Positions 8,012 through 16,701 of a DNA stretch of 64,000 nt are shown here, in pieces. A program made the position numbers and the translations under genes. The notes under the pieces are model-generated. The model was given only the letters and a program-made list of their open reading frames with translations. It ran no database searches and was not told where the DNA came from. The stretch is from assembly GCF_001575205.1 (NCBI RefSeq), contig NZ_LSRE01000014.1, positions 53,587 to 117,586 of the forward strand, read 5' to 3'. This DNA is from Tsukamurella pseudospumae (lineage in GTDB: Bacteria; Actinomycetota; Actinomycetes; Mycobacteriales; Mycobacteriaceae). Within the stretch, counting starts at the first letter, position 1, and every line of letters begins with the position of its first letter.

Positions 8012-8941
8012 ATGAGCATGTCGGAGGACACGTCCGCACAACACCGCCATCGGAAGGAACTGTTGGCAGTCGGTGCGACGGATCGCCAGATCCGGGTATG
8101 GCAACGCGAGCAGAAGATGACGCGGGTGTGGCGCGGTGTCTACCACCTCGGTGGGAGGCTGCTGCCGTGGGAGGAATTGCGGCTCAGCGCGATCGCCGCC
8201 GCGCAGAGATCGAGCGACGCGACGGTGCTCAGCCATGAGGCGGCGGCCGCGGTGCACGGGATGGGGACACTGAACTCCGATTGGCGCACCGTCGATTTCA
8301 CGGCGGACGGCGTCCGCGGTGGAACGAAGCGGGGGCGCCGCAGGCTGCACGTCCGACGACTGGACGCGGAGGACGTCGTCGTGGTCGACGGGGTGACGGT
8401 CACGTCGATCGCGCGAACGGCGCTCGACCTCGCGCTGGCCGGTGATTTCGTCGCGGCCGTCTGTGCGCTGGATGCGGCGTTGCGGTTGGGCGTCTCGCGG
8501 GAGGAGCTGGAGGCGGCGATCGGCAGGCTCGGTCGGCGGCGGGGGATCGCCAATCTGCTTGCCGCACTGGCCGAGGCGTCGCCGCTGTCGGAGTCCGTCG
8601 GCGAGTCCCGCAGCCGGGCGCTGATGCTCAAATGGCCCGAGATCCCGCGCCCGGAGTTGCAGCGGGAGTTCTTCAACGAAGCGGGTGCGCTCGAGGCGCG
8701 GGTCGACTTCCTGTGGGCCGAGCGCGTGGTCGGCGAGTTCGACGGCAAGGGGAAGCAGGGGAAGGGGTTCACCTCGGAGCAGCGGATCCAACGCGACAGC
8801 CTGCTCATGGGGCGGAAGCTGTACCCGACGCACTGGGACTGGGACGACTGCGAGGAACCCGACCGCCTCCGGAACAAGCTGCGCGACGCTCTCGAGCCCT
8901 TCGACCTGCTCCTCGACGGATCTTCCCGCTATCGGTCTTGA
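8012..8941 (+). CDS. DUF559 / type IV toxin-antitoxin AbiEi-like protein with nuclease-fold C-terminus
   Basis: 309 residues from ATG 8012 (ATG 8018 is also possible; the frame is open to GTG 7991). The N-terminal third looks like the winged-helix region of AbiEi-type proteins (HRKELLAVGATDRQIRVW, then TRVWRGVYHLGG). The middle contains TSIARTALDLAL, typical of the family. The C-terminus has a PD-(D/E)XK-like pattern: Asp232 in VDFLW, then GEFDGKGK giving Glu242, Asp244 and Lys246. Family members are annotated as antitoxins or DUF559 endonuclease-like proteins, and true activity is rarely tested. It stands alone with no toxin gene beside it, and lies between two inverted repeats. Confidence 0.75.
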   Translation: MSMSEDTSAQHRHRKELLAVGATDRQIRVWQREQKMTRVWRGVYHLGGRLLPWEELRLSAIAAAQRSSDATVLSHEAAAAVHGMGTLNSDWRTVDFTADGVRGGTKRGRRRLHVRRLDAEDVVVVDGVTVTSIARTALDLALAGDFVAAVCALDAALRLGVSREELEAAIGRLGRRRGIANLLAALAEASPLSESVGESRSRALMLKWPEIPRPELQREFFNEAGALEARVDFLWAERVVGEFDGKGKQGKGFTSEQRIQRDSLLMGRKLYPTHWDWDDCEEPDRLRNKLRDALEPFDLLLDGSSRYRS

Positions 8942-9011
8942 TTCTGCATAACGCTGCAGCGTTATGAAGAATCAGAACTGATCGGTGGACCGCGGTCCGC
9001 CCCGCAAGACG
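8917..9011. repeat. Right ~94-bp inverted repeat of the DUF559 cassette, with a perfect 20-bp palindrome
   Basis: Reverse-complement partner of 7841-7934. Its centre, 8947-8966, is a perfect palindrome CATAACGCTGCAGCGTTATG, flanked by complementary ATTCT and AGAAT. The stop codon of the DUF559 gene falls within it, at 8939-8941. It also lies between two convergent genes (DUF559 and the SerB1-like phosphatase), so it could terminate transcription in both directions, although no T-tract follows the stem. Confidence 0.85.
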
Positions 9012-9030
9012 GCCGCCCAGGCCGGGCGGC
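9012..9030 (-). terminator. Possible terminator hairpin downstream of the SerB1-like gene
   Basis: A perfect 7-bp stem, GCCGCCC and GGGCGGC around the loop AGGCC, lies 20 bp beyond the stop of the minus-strand phosphatase gene. No U-tract is evident, so termination is only suggested by position. Confidence 0.35.
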
Positions 9031-9049
9031 ACCGTCGACCCGGACGTCG

Positions 9050-9943
9050 CTAGTCGTCGCTGAAGTGCTTGATCAGCGCGGCTGCGCCGCCGATGGCGAC
9101 GCCGACGCCGATGGCGGTCGGGACGCCGATCTTGGCGGCCTTGCGGCCGGTGCGGTAGTCGCGGATCTCCCAGCCCCGCACCCGCGCGACATCGCGCAGG
9201 TCGGAATCCGGATTGATGGCGACGGCGGTGCCGACCAGGGAGAGCATCGGCACGTCGTTGTGGGAATCGCTGTAGGCGGTGCAGCGCTTGAGGTTCAGGC
9301 CCTCGCGGATCGCCAGCGAGCGGACTGCGTGGGCCTTGCCGAGGCCGTGCAGGATGTCGCCCACGAGCTTGCCGGTGAAGATCCCGTCCTGCGACTCCGC
9401 CACGGTACCGAGCGCGCCGGTGAGGCCGAGCCGGTCCGCGATCGTCTGCGCCAGCTCGACCGGGGTGGCGGTGACGAGCCAGACCTGCTGGCCGGCGTCG
9501 AGGTGCATCTGCGCCAGCGCGCGGGTACCGGGCCAGATCTTGTCGGCGATGATCTCGTCGTAGATCTCCTCGCCGACGGCCTTGAGCTCCTCCGTGGACC
9601 GGCCGGCGATGAAGGACAGCGCCTTCTCGCGCCCCGCGGCCACGTCCTCGCTGTTCTCCTTGCCGGTGAGCCGGAACTTGGCCTGCGCCCACACGGCCGA
9701 CGCGAGGTCGGAGTAGCTGAAGTAGTTGCGCGCGGCCAGGCCACGGGCGAAGTGCACGATCGACGCGCCCTGAACCATCGTGTTGTCGACGTCGAAGAAG
9801 GCGGCGGCCGTCAGATCCGGCGGCACCGTACCGTCCTCGCGGCCCTCCTTCTCGAGCAGCAGCGAGTGTGCGGCATCGGCGCTCGCTTCGCCCGCCGCAC
9901 TCTGCCGACGTTCGTCAGCGCTGGCCTGGTCGGACAAGGGCAC
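9050..9943 (-). CDS. HAD-IB family hydrolase, SerB1-like phosphoserine phosphatase family
   Basis: 297 residues, GTG start (VPLSDQ...). HAD motif I is FFDVDNTMV, with Asp51 as nucleophile and Asp53 as general acid. The motif II strand is [16 protein letters not shown] supplies the motif III Lys, and [12 protein letters not shown] gives the motif IV acidic pair. The C-terminal ~35 residues ([19 protein letters not shown]) form a hydrophobic segment suggesting a membrane anchor. It is the equivalent of Rv0505c (serB1) by position. HAD-IB enzymes of this type may act on phosphoserine or on other phosphomonoesters, and the substrate is not proven by sequence. Confidence 0.85.
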   Translation of the reverse strand: MPLSDQASADERRQSAAGEASADAAHSLLLEKEGREDGTVPPDLTAAAFFDVDNTMVQGASIVHFARGLAARNYFSYSDLASAVWAQAKFRLTGKENSEDVAAGREKALSFIAGRSTEELKAVGEEIYDEIIADKIWPGTRALAQMHLDAGQQVWLVTATPVELAQTIADRLGLTGALGTVAESQDGIFTGKLVGDILHGLGKAHAVRSLAIREGLNLKRCTAYSDSHNDVPMLSLVGTAVAINPDSDLRDVARVRGWEIRDYRTGRKAAKIGVPTAIGVGVAIGGAAALIKHFSDD

Positions 9944-10059
9944 CTCCCGCGTTGCGTGGTCTCGTCCAACCTTATATCCCGCGGGCCTGGGGTGCGGGCA
10001 GGCCCGGGAAGGCGGCCCGCATCGGTGCCACCGCGCTCCGCACCCGGCACACTGAGCAC

Positions 10060-10302
10060 ATGGCTGTCATCACACTCCTCACCCGTGAGGGCTGCGGCAT
10101 GTGCGCCCGCGCGCACGACGAGCTCACCGCGCTCCGCGCCGAGGTGCCCTTCGACTACGAGCAGGTGGACGTCGACGCGCCGGGCAACACGGAGCTGCGC
10201 GGTGAGTACGGCGACATGCTGCCGGTGGTACTGCTCGATGGTTCCACGCACAGCTATTGGGAGGTGGACGTCCGCAGGCTGCGCGCGGATCTGGCCACCT
10301 GA
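10060..10302 (+). CDS. Glutaredoxin-like thioredoxin-fold protein (Rv0508-like)
   Basis: 80 residues from ATG 10060. It begins with a strand and an active-site loop, [17 protein letters not shown], in which the CGMC dithiol corresponds to the CxxC of glutaredoxins. LPVVLLDG supplies the cis-proline. This small single-domain redox protein precedes hemA, as Rv0508 does in M. tuberculosis. Its partner is unknown. A recognisable second copy of its last ~14 codons follows the stop (see 10311-10361). Confidence 0.85.
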   Translation: MAVITLLTREGCGMCARAHDELTALRAEVPFDYEQVDVDAPGNTELRGEYGDMLPVVLLDGSTHSYWEVDVRRLRADLAT

Positions 10303-10310
10303 GTGGTCCG

Positions 10311-10361
10311 CGGCTGTTCGAAGTGGACGTCGCGCACCTGAGAGCCGATATCCTGGGCTGA
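10311..10361 (+). pseudogene. Duplicated C-terminal fragment of the glutaredoxin-like gene
   Basis: Read in a suitable frame, 10311-10361 encodes RLFEVDVAHLRADILG followed by TGA. The real C-terminus just upstream reads [16 protein letters not shown] and stop. The two segments agree at EVDV..LRAD. The second copy has no start codon or upstream domain. It looks like a remnant of a local duplication or of recombination with a paralogue. It is non-coding as far as I can tell. Confidence 0.5.
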
Positions 10362-10509
10362 ACGACCCTCGCGGGCGACCCCTCGTCACCTGCACGGGTG
10401 AGGTCGGGCTGGGCGCGTTTTCCCATTTCAGGGGATGCGGGGTACCGTGCCTGTACGGGAAACTACCGACTGTAGTTGCCCGCAGATGATCTTCGAAGGA
10501 GCAGCGAGG

Positions 10510-11847
10510 GTGTCGGTTCTGCTGTTCGGCGCGTCGCACCGCAGCGCGCCGGTGTCGGTGCTGGAGAAACTGGCCATCACCGAGACCGATCGTCCCAAGG
10601 TGTTGGCGCAGCTCATGGAGTCGCCCCACATCGACGAGGTCATGGTGGTCACCACCTGCAACCGGATCGAGATCTACGCCGTCGTCGAGGCCTTCCACCC
10701 CGCGCTCGAAGCGGTGTCGGACGTGCTCTCCGCCCGCTCCGGCCTCTCCATCAACGAGCTCAGCAAGCACGCCTTCGTCCGCTACTCCGAGGCCGCGGTC
10801 CAGCACCTGTTCTCGGTGGCCAGTGGCCTCGACTCGATGGTCGTGGGCGAGCAGCAGATCCTCGGCCAGATCCGTGGCGCGTACGCCGCGTCCGACGAGA
10901 ACCAGGTCGCGGGCCGGGTCGTGCACGACCTCGCACAGCGCGCGCTGCACGTCGGCAAGCGCGTGCACACCGATACCGGTATCGACAAGGCCGGCGCCTC
11001 CGTCGTCTCCGTCGCGCTCGACCGTGCGCAGTCGGTCCTCGGCGCACAGGGCGGCTCGCTGCGGCGCGCCGTCGTGGTCGGCGCCGGCGCAATGGGCGGC
11101 CTCGCCGTCGCGCATCTGGCGCGGGCGGGCGTCGCCGATGTCACCGTCGCCAACCGCACGGAGGAGAAGGCGGGCCGCCTCGCGCAGGCCGCTCTCGACG
11201 CCGGGGTCGACGGTGCGCGGTCCGTCCCGATGGAGGGCATCGTCGAGGCGCTCGCCGACGCCGACGTCCTCATCGCCTGCACCGGCGCGGTCGGCAGCGT
11301 GGTCAGTCTCGCGGACGTGCACTCCGCCCTCGCGCAGCGCACCGTCGACAGTGATCTGGTGGTCTGTGATCTCGGCCTGCCGCGCGACGTGGACCCCGCC
11401 GTCGTCGGGCTGCCGGGCGTCACCGTCATCGACATCGACGCGCTCTCCCGCGAGCCCGGCACGCAGGCGGCCGCCGAGGACGCCGAGAAGGCGCGTGGGA
11501 TCGTCTCCGACGAGCTGGCCGAGTACCTCTCGGCCCAGCGGTCCGCCGAGGTCACTCCGACCGTCACGGCGCTGCGTCGCCGCGCCGCCGAGGTCGTGGA
11601 GGCCGAGCTGCTGCGCCTCGACTCACGGCTGCCGGGCCTGGAGGGCACGGATCGGGACGAGGTGGCGCAGACGGTGCGCCGCGTCGTCGACAAGCTCCTG
11701 CACGCCCCGACGGTGCGCGTCAAACAGCTCGCGGCGACGCCGGGCGGCGACTCCTACGCGCAGGCGCTGCGCGAGCTCTTCGAACTCAAGCCGGGCGCCA
11801 CGGGCGTCGTCTCAGCAACCGAAGGATCCGAAGACCGAAGTGTCTGA
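10510..11847 (+). CDS. hemA: Glutamyl-tRNA reductase
   Basis: 445 residues from GTG 10510, where [20 protein letters not shown] gives the canonical HemA start; GAAGGAGCAG supplies the ribosome site. [10 protein letters not shown] places the catalytic Cys at residue 50. The Rossmann domain [16 protein letters not shown] follows, then [14 protein letters not shown], and the C-terminal dimerisation domain includes the helical [18 protein letters not shown]. It reduces Glu-tRNA(Glu) to glutamate-1-semialdehyde, the first committed step of C5-pathway tetrapyrrole synthesis. Its 3' end overlaps the hemC start by 8 bp. Confidence 0.97.
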   Translation: MSVLLFGASHRSAPVSVLEKLAITETDRPKVLAQLMESPHIDEVMVVTTCNRIEIYAVVEAFHPALEAVSDVLSARSGLSINELSKHAFVRYSEAAVQHLFSVASGLDSMVVGEQQILGQIRGAYAASDENQVAGRVVHDLAQRALHVGKRVHTDTGIDKAGASVVSVALDRAQSVLGAQGGSLRRAVVVGAGAMGGLAVAHLARAGVADVTVANRTEEKAGRLAQAALDAGVDGARSVPMEGIVEALADADVLIACTGAVGSVVSLADVHSALAQRTVDSDLVVCDLGLPRDVDPAVVGLPGVTVIDIDALSREPGTQAAAEDAEKARGIVSDELAEYLSAQRSAEVTPTVTALRRRAAEVVEAELLRLDSRLPGLEGTDRDEVAQTVRRVVDKLLHAPTVRVKQLAATPGGDSYAQALRELFELKPGATGVVSATEGSEDRSV

Positions 11848-12814
11848 ACCGGCCACGCAATCCGTCCCTGATTCCACTCCCGCCACCCCGCCCGGCCCTA
11901 TCCGCATCGGCACCCGAGGCTCGCTGCTCGCGACCACGCAGGCCGGCACGGTGCGCGACGCCCTGATCGCGCAGGGGCACCCCGCCGAGCTGGTCATCGT
12001 GGCCACGCCCGGCGATCTGAGCTCCGATCCGGTCGAGAAGATCGGCGTCGGCGTGTTCACCTCCGCGCTGCGTGACGCCCTGGCCGCCGGCGAGGTGGAC
12101 GTGGCCGTGCACTCGTACAAGGACCTGCCCACCGCGCCCGACGATCGGCTCTCGCTGGCCGCCGTGCCGACTCGGGAGGACTCCCGGGACGCCCTCGTGG
12201 CGCGCGACGGACTCGTCCTGGGGGAGCTGCCGGCGGGCTCCGTGGTGGGCACCTCGAGCCCGCGGCGAGCCACACAGCTTACTGCACTGGGTCTGGGTTT
12301 GGAAATCCGCCCCCTACGAGGCAACCTTGACTCTCGGTTACGCAAAGTAGCGGACGGTGAACTCGACGCGATCGTGGTCGCCCTCGCCGGACTCAAGCGG
12401 ATCGGTCGCCACAACGAGGTGACGGAAGCGCTCGACCCGGTGCAGATGCTGCCCGCGCCCGCTCAGGGCGCACTCGCAGTGGAGTGCCGACGCGACGATG
12501 CGGAACTGCATTCCGTGCTCTCCGGCCTGGACGATCCGGTCACGCGCGCGGCGGTCTCCGCCGAGCGTGCCCTCCTCGCCGAGCTGGAAGCCGGGTGTAC
12601 CGCGCCTGTCGGTGCGATCGCGGAGGTCGTCGAGTCCCTCGACGACGACGGTCGGATCTTCGAGGAGCTGTCATTGCGGGGCGTCGCCCTCGCGGCGGAC
12701 GGCTCCGACTCGGTCCGGGCCTCCGTGGTCGGTCCGGTGGGCGACGCCGACGCGTTGGGCATCGCGTTGGCACGGGAGCTGCTCGACCTGGGCGCACGCG
12801 ACCTGCTCGCGTAG
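11840..12814 (+). CDS. hemC: Porphobilinogen deaminase (hydroxymethylbilane synthase)
   Basis: 324 residues from GTG 11840, inside the hemA stop region. [38 protein letters not shown] and GNLDSRLRK are family signatures. Cys253 in [11 protein letters not shown] carries the dipyrromethane cofactor. It condenses four porphobilinogens to hydroxymethylbilane. Codons at about 12275-12357 (CTT, ACT, GCA, TTG, CTA, CGA, TCT, TTA, AAA, GTA) are strikingly unlike the rest of the gene although the encoded amino acids are family-conserved. They include a TTA codon, which is rare at this GC content. Confidence 0.97.
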   Translation: MSEPATQSVPDSTPATPPGPIRIGTRGSLLATTQAGTVRDALIAQGHPAELVIVATPGDLSSDPVEKIGVGVFTSALRDALAAGEVDVAVHSYKDLPTAPDDRLSLAAVPTREDSRDALVARDGLVLGELPAGSVVGTSSPRRATQLTALGLGLEIRPLRGNLDSRLRKVADGELDAIVVALAGLKRIGRHNEVTEALDPVQMLPAPAQGALAVECRRDDAELHSVLSGLDDPVTRAAVSAERALLAELEAGCTAPVGAIAEVVESLDDDGRIFEELSLRGVALAADGSDSVRASVVGPVGDADALGIALARELLDLGARDLLA

Positions 12815-12840
12815 CACCCGCAACTACTGGGAGCCGATAC

Positions 12841-14562
12841 ATGAGCCGCATTGCACAGACCGCGAAGGCCGACACGGCAGCCGACACCGACGCGGTGTCC
12901 ACCCGCGCCGCCGCGAAGGCGAACAAGCCGGCCCGGGGCCGCGCGACGGTGCCGGGGCGCATCACCTTCGTGGGTTCCGGCCCGGGCGATCCGGGTCTGC
13001 TCACCCTGCGTGCAGAGCAGACTATCGCGGGCGCCCGGACGGTCTTCACCGACCCCGACGTTCCGCAGACCGTCCTCGACATCGTGGGGTCCGCCCTGCC
13101 CGTCGAGCCGATCGACACCGAGGAGGACGGCGCCGACACGGCCTCCGCCTCCGCGGCGAAGGGCCGCAAGAGCGAGCCCGCGTTCCGCAACCCCGCCTCC
13201 GTCGCGCCCGCGCTCGGCGAGCCGGCCGAGGTGGCCAAGACGCTGCTCGCGCAGGCCCGTCACGGGCACGACGTCGTGCGTCTGGTCGCGGGCGACCCGC
13301 TGTCCTCGGACGCGGTGCTGGCCGAGGTCAACGCCGTCGCCCGGACGCAGATCGCCTTCGAGATCGTCCCGGGCCTCGCACCCGCGACCGCCGTCCCCAC
13401 CTACGCCGGAATGGCGCTGGGCTCGGCGCACACCGAGGCCGACGTGCGCGGCGAGGTCGACTGGGCGGCGCTGGCCGCGGCACCGTCGCCCCTGGTCCTG
13501 AGCGCGACCGCCGAGCACCTGGCCGACACCGCCTCCGCGCTGGTCGAGAACGGCCTCGCGCCGCAGACCCCGGTGGCCGTGACGGCGCAGGGGTCGACCT
13601 GCAAGCAGCGGACCCTGGAGGCCACCCTGGCCACCCTCGGGGACACCGCGGCCGGCCTGACCGGCCCGCTCGTTGTCACCGTGGGCAAGGTCGTGGGGCA
13701 GCGCGCCAAGCTGTCCTGGTGGGAGTCGCGCGCGCTGTACGGCTGGACCGTGCTCGTGCCCCGCACCAAGGACCAGGCCGCCGAGATGTCGAACCGGCTG
13801 CGCAGCCACGGCTCCATCCCGATGGAGGTGCCGACCATCGCGGTCGAGCCGCCCCGCAGCCCGGCCCAGATGGAGCGCGCGGTCAAGGGCCTCGTCGACG
13901 GCCGGTACCAGTGGGTGGTCTTCACCTCCACGAACGCCGTGCGCGCCGTGTGGGAGAAGTTCATCGAGTTCGGCCTCGACGCTCGCGCCTTCTCCGGCGT
14001 GAAGATCGCCTGCGTCGGTGAGCAGACCGCCGCGAAGGTCCGCGCCTTCGGCATCGAGCCGGAGCTGATCCCCACCGGGGAGCAGTCCAGCCTGGGCATG
14101 CTCGAGGTCTTCCCGCCCTTCGACGACGTCTTCGACCCGGTCAATCGGGTCCTGCTGCCCCGCGCCGACATCGCCACCGAGACCCTCGCCGAGGGCCTGC
14201 GCGACCGCGGCTGGGAGATCGACGACGTGACCGCGTACCGGACGGTGCGCGCCGCGCCGCCGCCCGCGTCGACCCGCGAGATGATCAAGACCGGTGACTT
14301 CGACGCGGTCTGCTTCACCTCGAGCTCGACGGTGCGCAACCTGGTCGGCATCGCAGGCAAGCCGCACGCCCGCACGATCGTCGCGTGCATCGGCCCCAAG
14401 ACGGCCGAGACCGCGATCGAATTCGGCCTGCGGGTGGACGTGCAGCCCGAGACCGCATCGGTGGAGGACCTGGTCGAGGCGCTCGCCGCACACGCGTCCC
14501 GGCTCCGCGCCGAGGGCGCCCTGCCCCCGCCGCGGAAGAAGCCGCGCCGCTCGCGCTCCTAA
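12841..14562 (+). CDS. hemD: Uroporphyrinogen-III C-methyltransferase / uroporphyrinogen-III synthase fusion
   Basis: 573 residues. After a ~38-residue Ala/Lys-rich leader, residues ~40-290 form a tetrapyrrole methylase: ITFVGSGPGDPGLLTLRA, VRLVAGDPLSSD and VPGLAPATAVPTYAGMALG. From ~300 the HemD domain follows (YGWTVLVPRTKDQAAEM, WVVFTSTNAVRAVWEK, FTSSSTVRNLVG, CIGPKTAETAIEFG). The fused form is typical of Actinobacteria (Rv0511 is annotated hemD/cysG). The synthase half closes hydroxymethylbilane to uroporphyrinogen III. The methylase half would divert it to sirohaem or cobalamin. The methylase glycine-rich motifs look intact. Confidence 0.95.
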   Translation: MSRIAQTAKADTAADTDAVSTRAAAKANKPARGRATVPGRITFVGSGPGDPGLLTLRAEQTIAGARTVFTDPDVPQTVLDIVGSALPVEPIDTEEDGADTASASAAKGRKSEPAFRNPASVAPALGEPAEVAKTLLAQARHGHDVVRLVAGDPLSSDAVLAEVNAVARTQIAFEIVPGLAPATAVPTYAGMALGSAHTEADVRGEVDWAALAAAPSPLVLSATAEHLADTASALVENGLAPQTPVAVTAQGSTCKQRTLEATLATLGDTAAGLTGPLVVTVGKVVGQRAKLSWWESRALYGWTVLVPRTKDQAAEMSNRLRSHGSIPMEVPTIAVEPPRSPAQMERAVKGLVDGRYQWVVFTSTNAVRAVWEKFIEFGLDARAFSGVKIACVGEQTAAKVRAFGIEPELIPTGEQSSLGMLEVFPPFDDVFDPVNRVLLPRADIATETLAEGLRDRGWEIDDVTAYRTVRAAPPPASTREMIKTGDFDAVCFTSSSTVRNLVGIAGKPHARTIVACIGPKTAETAIEFGLRVDVQPETASVEDLVEALAAHASRLRAEGALPPPRKKPRRSRS

Positions 14563-14583
14563 CGGTCAAGTAGGCTGGGAGAC

Positions 14584-15576
14584 ATGACGTTCCCCCACGT
14601 GCGGCCGCGCCGGCTGCGCATCACGCCCGCCGTCCGGCGGCTCGTCGCCGAGGTCTCGGTGGAGCCGCGGCAGCTCGTGCTGCCGATGTTCGTGCGCGAC
14701 GGGATCGACGCGCCGGCGCCGATCTCGTCGATGCCGGGCGTCGTCCAGCACACCGTCGACTCGCTGCGTGCCGCGGCCGACGAGGCGGTCCGGGCCGGGG
14801 TCGGCGGGATCATGCTGTTCGGGGTCCCCGACGATGCGGACAAGGACGACGAGGGCAGCGTCGCCTGGCAGCCCGACGGGGTGCTCAACCGGGGCCTGCG
14901 CGCCCTGCGTGAGGACCTCGGCGACACCACGGTCATCATGGCCGACACGTGCCTGGACGAGTTCACCGCACACGGTCACTGCGGGGTGCTCGACGGCGCC
15001 GGGCGCGTCGACAACGACGCCACCCTGGAGCGCTACGCGCTGATGGCGGTCGCGCAGGCCGACGCCGGGGCACACATGCTGGGGCCGTCGGGGATGATGG
15101 ACGGCCAGATCGGCGTGATCCGCTCCGCGCTGGATTCCGCGGGCCACCAGGACGTCTCGATCCTCGCCTACACCGCGAAGTACGCTTCTCCCTTCTACGG
15201 CCCGTTCCGCGAGGCCGTCGGGTCGTCGCTCGTCGGGGACCGCCGGACGTACCAGCAGGACGCGGCGAATCGGCGGGAGTCGTTGCGCGAGTTGGAGCTC
15301 GATCTCGCGGAGGGGGCCGACCTGGTGATGGTCAAGCCCGCGATGAGCTACCTGGACGTGCTGGCCGACGTGGCCGCCGCCTCGCCGGTTCCCGTTGCGG
15401 CGTACCAGATCTCGGGGGAGTACTCGATGATCACCGCGGCCGCGCAGAACGGCTGGATCGACCGCGACGCCGCGATCCGCGAGTCGCTGCTGTCGATTCG
15501 TCGAGCCGGGGCGGACATCGTCCTGACCTACTGGGCCACCGAGGCCGCACAGTGGTCGAAGAGGGGAACGTGGTGA
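14584..15576 (+). CDS. hemB: Delta-aminolevulinic acid dehydratase (porphobilinogen synthase)
   Basis: 330 residues. The Schiff-base lysines are Lys199 ([15 protein letters not shown]) and Lys251 ([10 protein letters not shown]). The metal site region reads [15 protein letters not shown], a mixed Cys/Asp version of the zinc loop in which the second position of the three-cysteine set is Asp. This suggests Mg or mixed metal use and not a full zinc site. It condenses two 5-aminolevulinate molecules. It follows hemD by 21 bp and is the last haem gene of this block. hemL is 24 kb away, at 39490. Confidence 0.97.
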   Translation: MTFPHVRPRRLRITPAVRRLVAEVSVEPRQLVLPMFVRDGIDAPAPISSMPGVVQHTVDSLRAAADEAVRAGVGGIMLFGVPDDADKDDEGSVAWQPDGVLNRGLRALREDLGDTTVIMADTCLDEFTAHGHCGVLDGAGRVDNDATLERYALMAVAQADAGAHMLGPSGMMDGQIGVIRSALDSAGHQDVSILAYTAKYASPFYGPFREAVGSSLVGDRRTYQQDAANRRESLRELELDLAEGADLVMVKPAMSYLDVLADVAAASPVPVAAYQISGEYSMITAAAQNGWIDRDAAIRESLLSIRRAGADIVLTYWATEAAQWSKRGTW

Positions 15577-15628
15577 ACGTGAGCCCCGTACACGACGATT
15601 CGGCGCGTGGCCGGACAGATGGAGCGCA

Positions 15629-16213
15629 GTGGTGAACATGCAGCACCAGGGCCCCGTCTGGCCCGGTCCCGGGCCGCAGCCGCCCACGTGGCCGGCGCCG
15701 CCGCCCGCGCCCAAGCCGCCGCGCGGTCCCCGGCCCGACGATGTGAAGCTGTCCGTGCAGCTGTGGATCTTCGTGATCCTCGCGTCGGTGGTCTCGTCGG
15801 TGGCGACGGCGGTCATCAACCGCGGCTCCGATGCGTTGCGCGAGGAGTTCGCGGCGATGCAGAAGGGCGAGGGCACCCTCGCGAAGATCAACCGCGAGCA
15901 GTACAAGACCTTCGAGCAGTTCGACGCCAGCGTGTTCCTGTTCGCGCTCGTGGCGGTGGCCCTCGGCGTGATCGTGGTCGGTCTGCTGGTGTTCTTCCTG
16001 TGGCGGGGCCAGGGGTGGTCACGCTTGGTGCTGCAGTTCGTCGCGGCGTTCGTGCTCGTGCAGGGCGTGCTGGGGTTCTTCTCGGGCGAGGGGGAGATCG
16101 CGGTGCCGGCGATCCTGGCGGCGATCGCCGTGGTCGGCGCGATGATCACGGCGAACAGCCGGGACGCGCTGGAGTACTTCAATCCGGGCTCGATCGCGAG
16201 GGCGCGCCGGTGA
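15629..16213 (+). CDS. Membrane protein with proline-rich N-terminus (downstream of hemB)
   Basis: 194 residues if GTG 15629 is used; GTG 15632 and ATG 15638 are alternatives, with GGAG just upstream. The first ~40 residues are Pro-rich. Hydrophobic segments occur at about residues 47-65, 107-132, 138-153 and 156-173. A charged loop (DALREEFAAMQKGEGTLAKI) lies between the first and second. No family is recognised. The next gene starts inside its stop (GTGA at 16210), so the two are coupled. The position corresponds to the membrane-protein genes that follow hemB in mycobacteria (Rv0513 area). Confidence 0.65.
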   Translation: MVNMQHQGPVWPGPGPQPPTWPAPPPAPKPPRGPRPDDVKLSVQLWIFVILASVVSSVATAVINRGSDALREEFAAMQKGEGTLAKINREQYKTFEQFDASVFLFALVAVALGVIVVGLLVFFLWRGQGWSRLVLQFVAAFVLVQGVLGFFSGEGEIAVPAILAAIAVVGAMITANSRDALEYFNPGSIARARR

Positions 16214-16701
16214 CTGCTCCCGCTCCGCCCCTGTACGCCGAGCGGGGACTCTCGCGGATCTGGTTGGTGCTGGTCCCGCTCGCCACGCTCGCCATGATCC
16301 TCACGCAGTGGCTGCTCGCGGGCCGCACGGGGGAGTGGTGGATCTGGCTGTTCCTGGGCCTGGCCACGCAGGGCTTCGTGTGGCTGCAGGTAACCGCCGG
16401 CCGCACCCACGTGTCCGTCGAGCTGACGGAACACGAGCTGCGGTGCGGCGAGGAGAGCGTCCCCGTCGCCGAGATCGGGCGGATCCTCCCCGGGAAGGCT
16501 CCGGACCACCCGAAGAGGGCCGCGCCGGAGGATTTTCCCGCGTGGACCTCGGCCCGGCCGATGGGCCGCCTCAGTCAGATTCCGCGCCGCAGGTACGGCG
16601 TGGGGCTGCAGCTCACGGACGGTTCGACGGTGCAGGCCTGGGCCCGCAACGACTACGCGCTGCGTGCGTCCCTCGAGCCCCTGCTCACGAAGGCGGGATG
16701 A
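16210..16701 (+). CDS. Small membrane-anchored protein of unknown function
   Basis: 163 residues from GTG 16210, overlapping the previous stop by 4 bp. Two hydrophobic segments lie at about residues 15-34 and 42-60 (RIWLVLVPLATLAMILTQWL and WWIWLFLGLATQGFVWLQV). A soluble ~100-residue domain follows, with VSVELTEHELRCGEESVPV and later VGLQLTDGSTVQAWARND, reminiscent of small PH-like or DUF membrane proteins. I cannot name the family. It overlaps the end of the convergent TetR gene by 17 bp. Confidence 0.65.
   Translation: MTAPAPPLYAERGLSRIWLVLVPLATLAMILTQWLLAGRTGEWWIWLFLGLATQGFVWLQVTAGRTHVSVELTEHELRCGEESVPVAEIGRILPGKAPDHPKRAAPEDFPAWTSARPMGRLSQIPRRRYGVGLQLTDGSTVQAWARNDYALRASLEPLLTKAG

Larger units (their letters stand above)
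7841..9011. mobile_element. Candidate single-gene cassette bounded by palindromic inverted repeats
   Basis: One plus-strand gene (8012-8941) is enclosed exactly by two ~94-bp inverted repeats, and its stop codon lies inside the right one. No transposase is present. A target-site duplication was not recognised outside the repeats. The cassette interrupts the otherwise conserved order Rv0502-like to serB1-like. Mobility is inferred from the terminal inverted repeats alone. The repeats could instead be paired operators or terminators. Confidence 0.4.

Noticed and set aside
10435..10509. Upstream in-frame extension of hemA
   Set aside because: The extra 25 residues have no family similarity, and the ribosome site GAAGGAG precedes the GTG at 10510.
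10303..10509. Rex or other redox operator upstream of hemA
   Set aside because: I looked for a Rex-type dyad and found none; the region contains only the duplicated tail.
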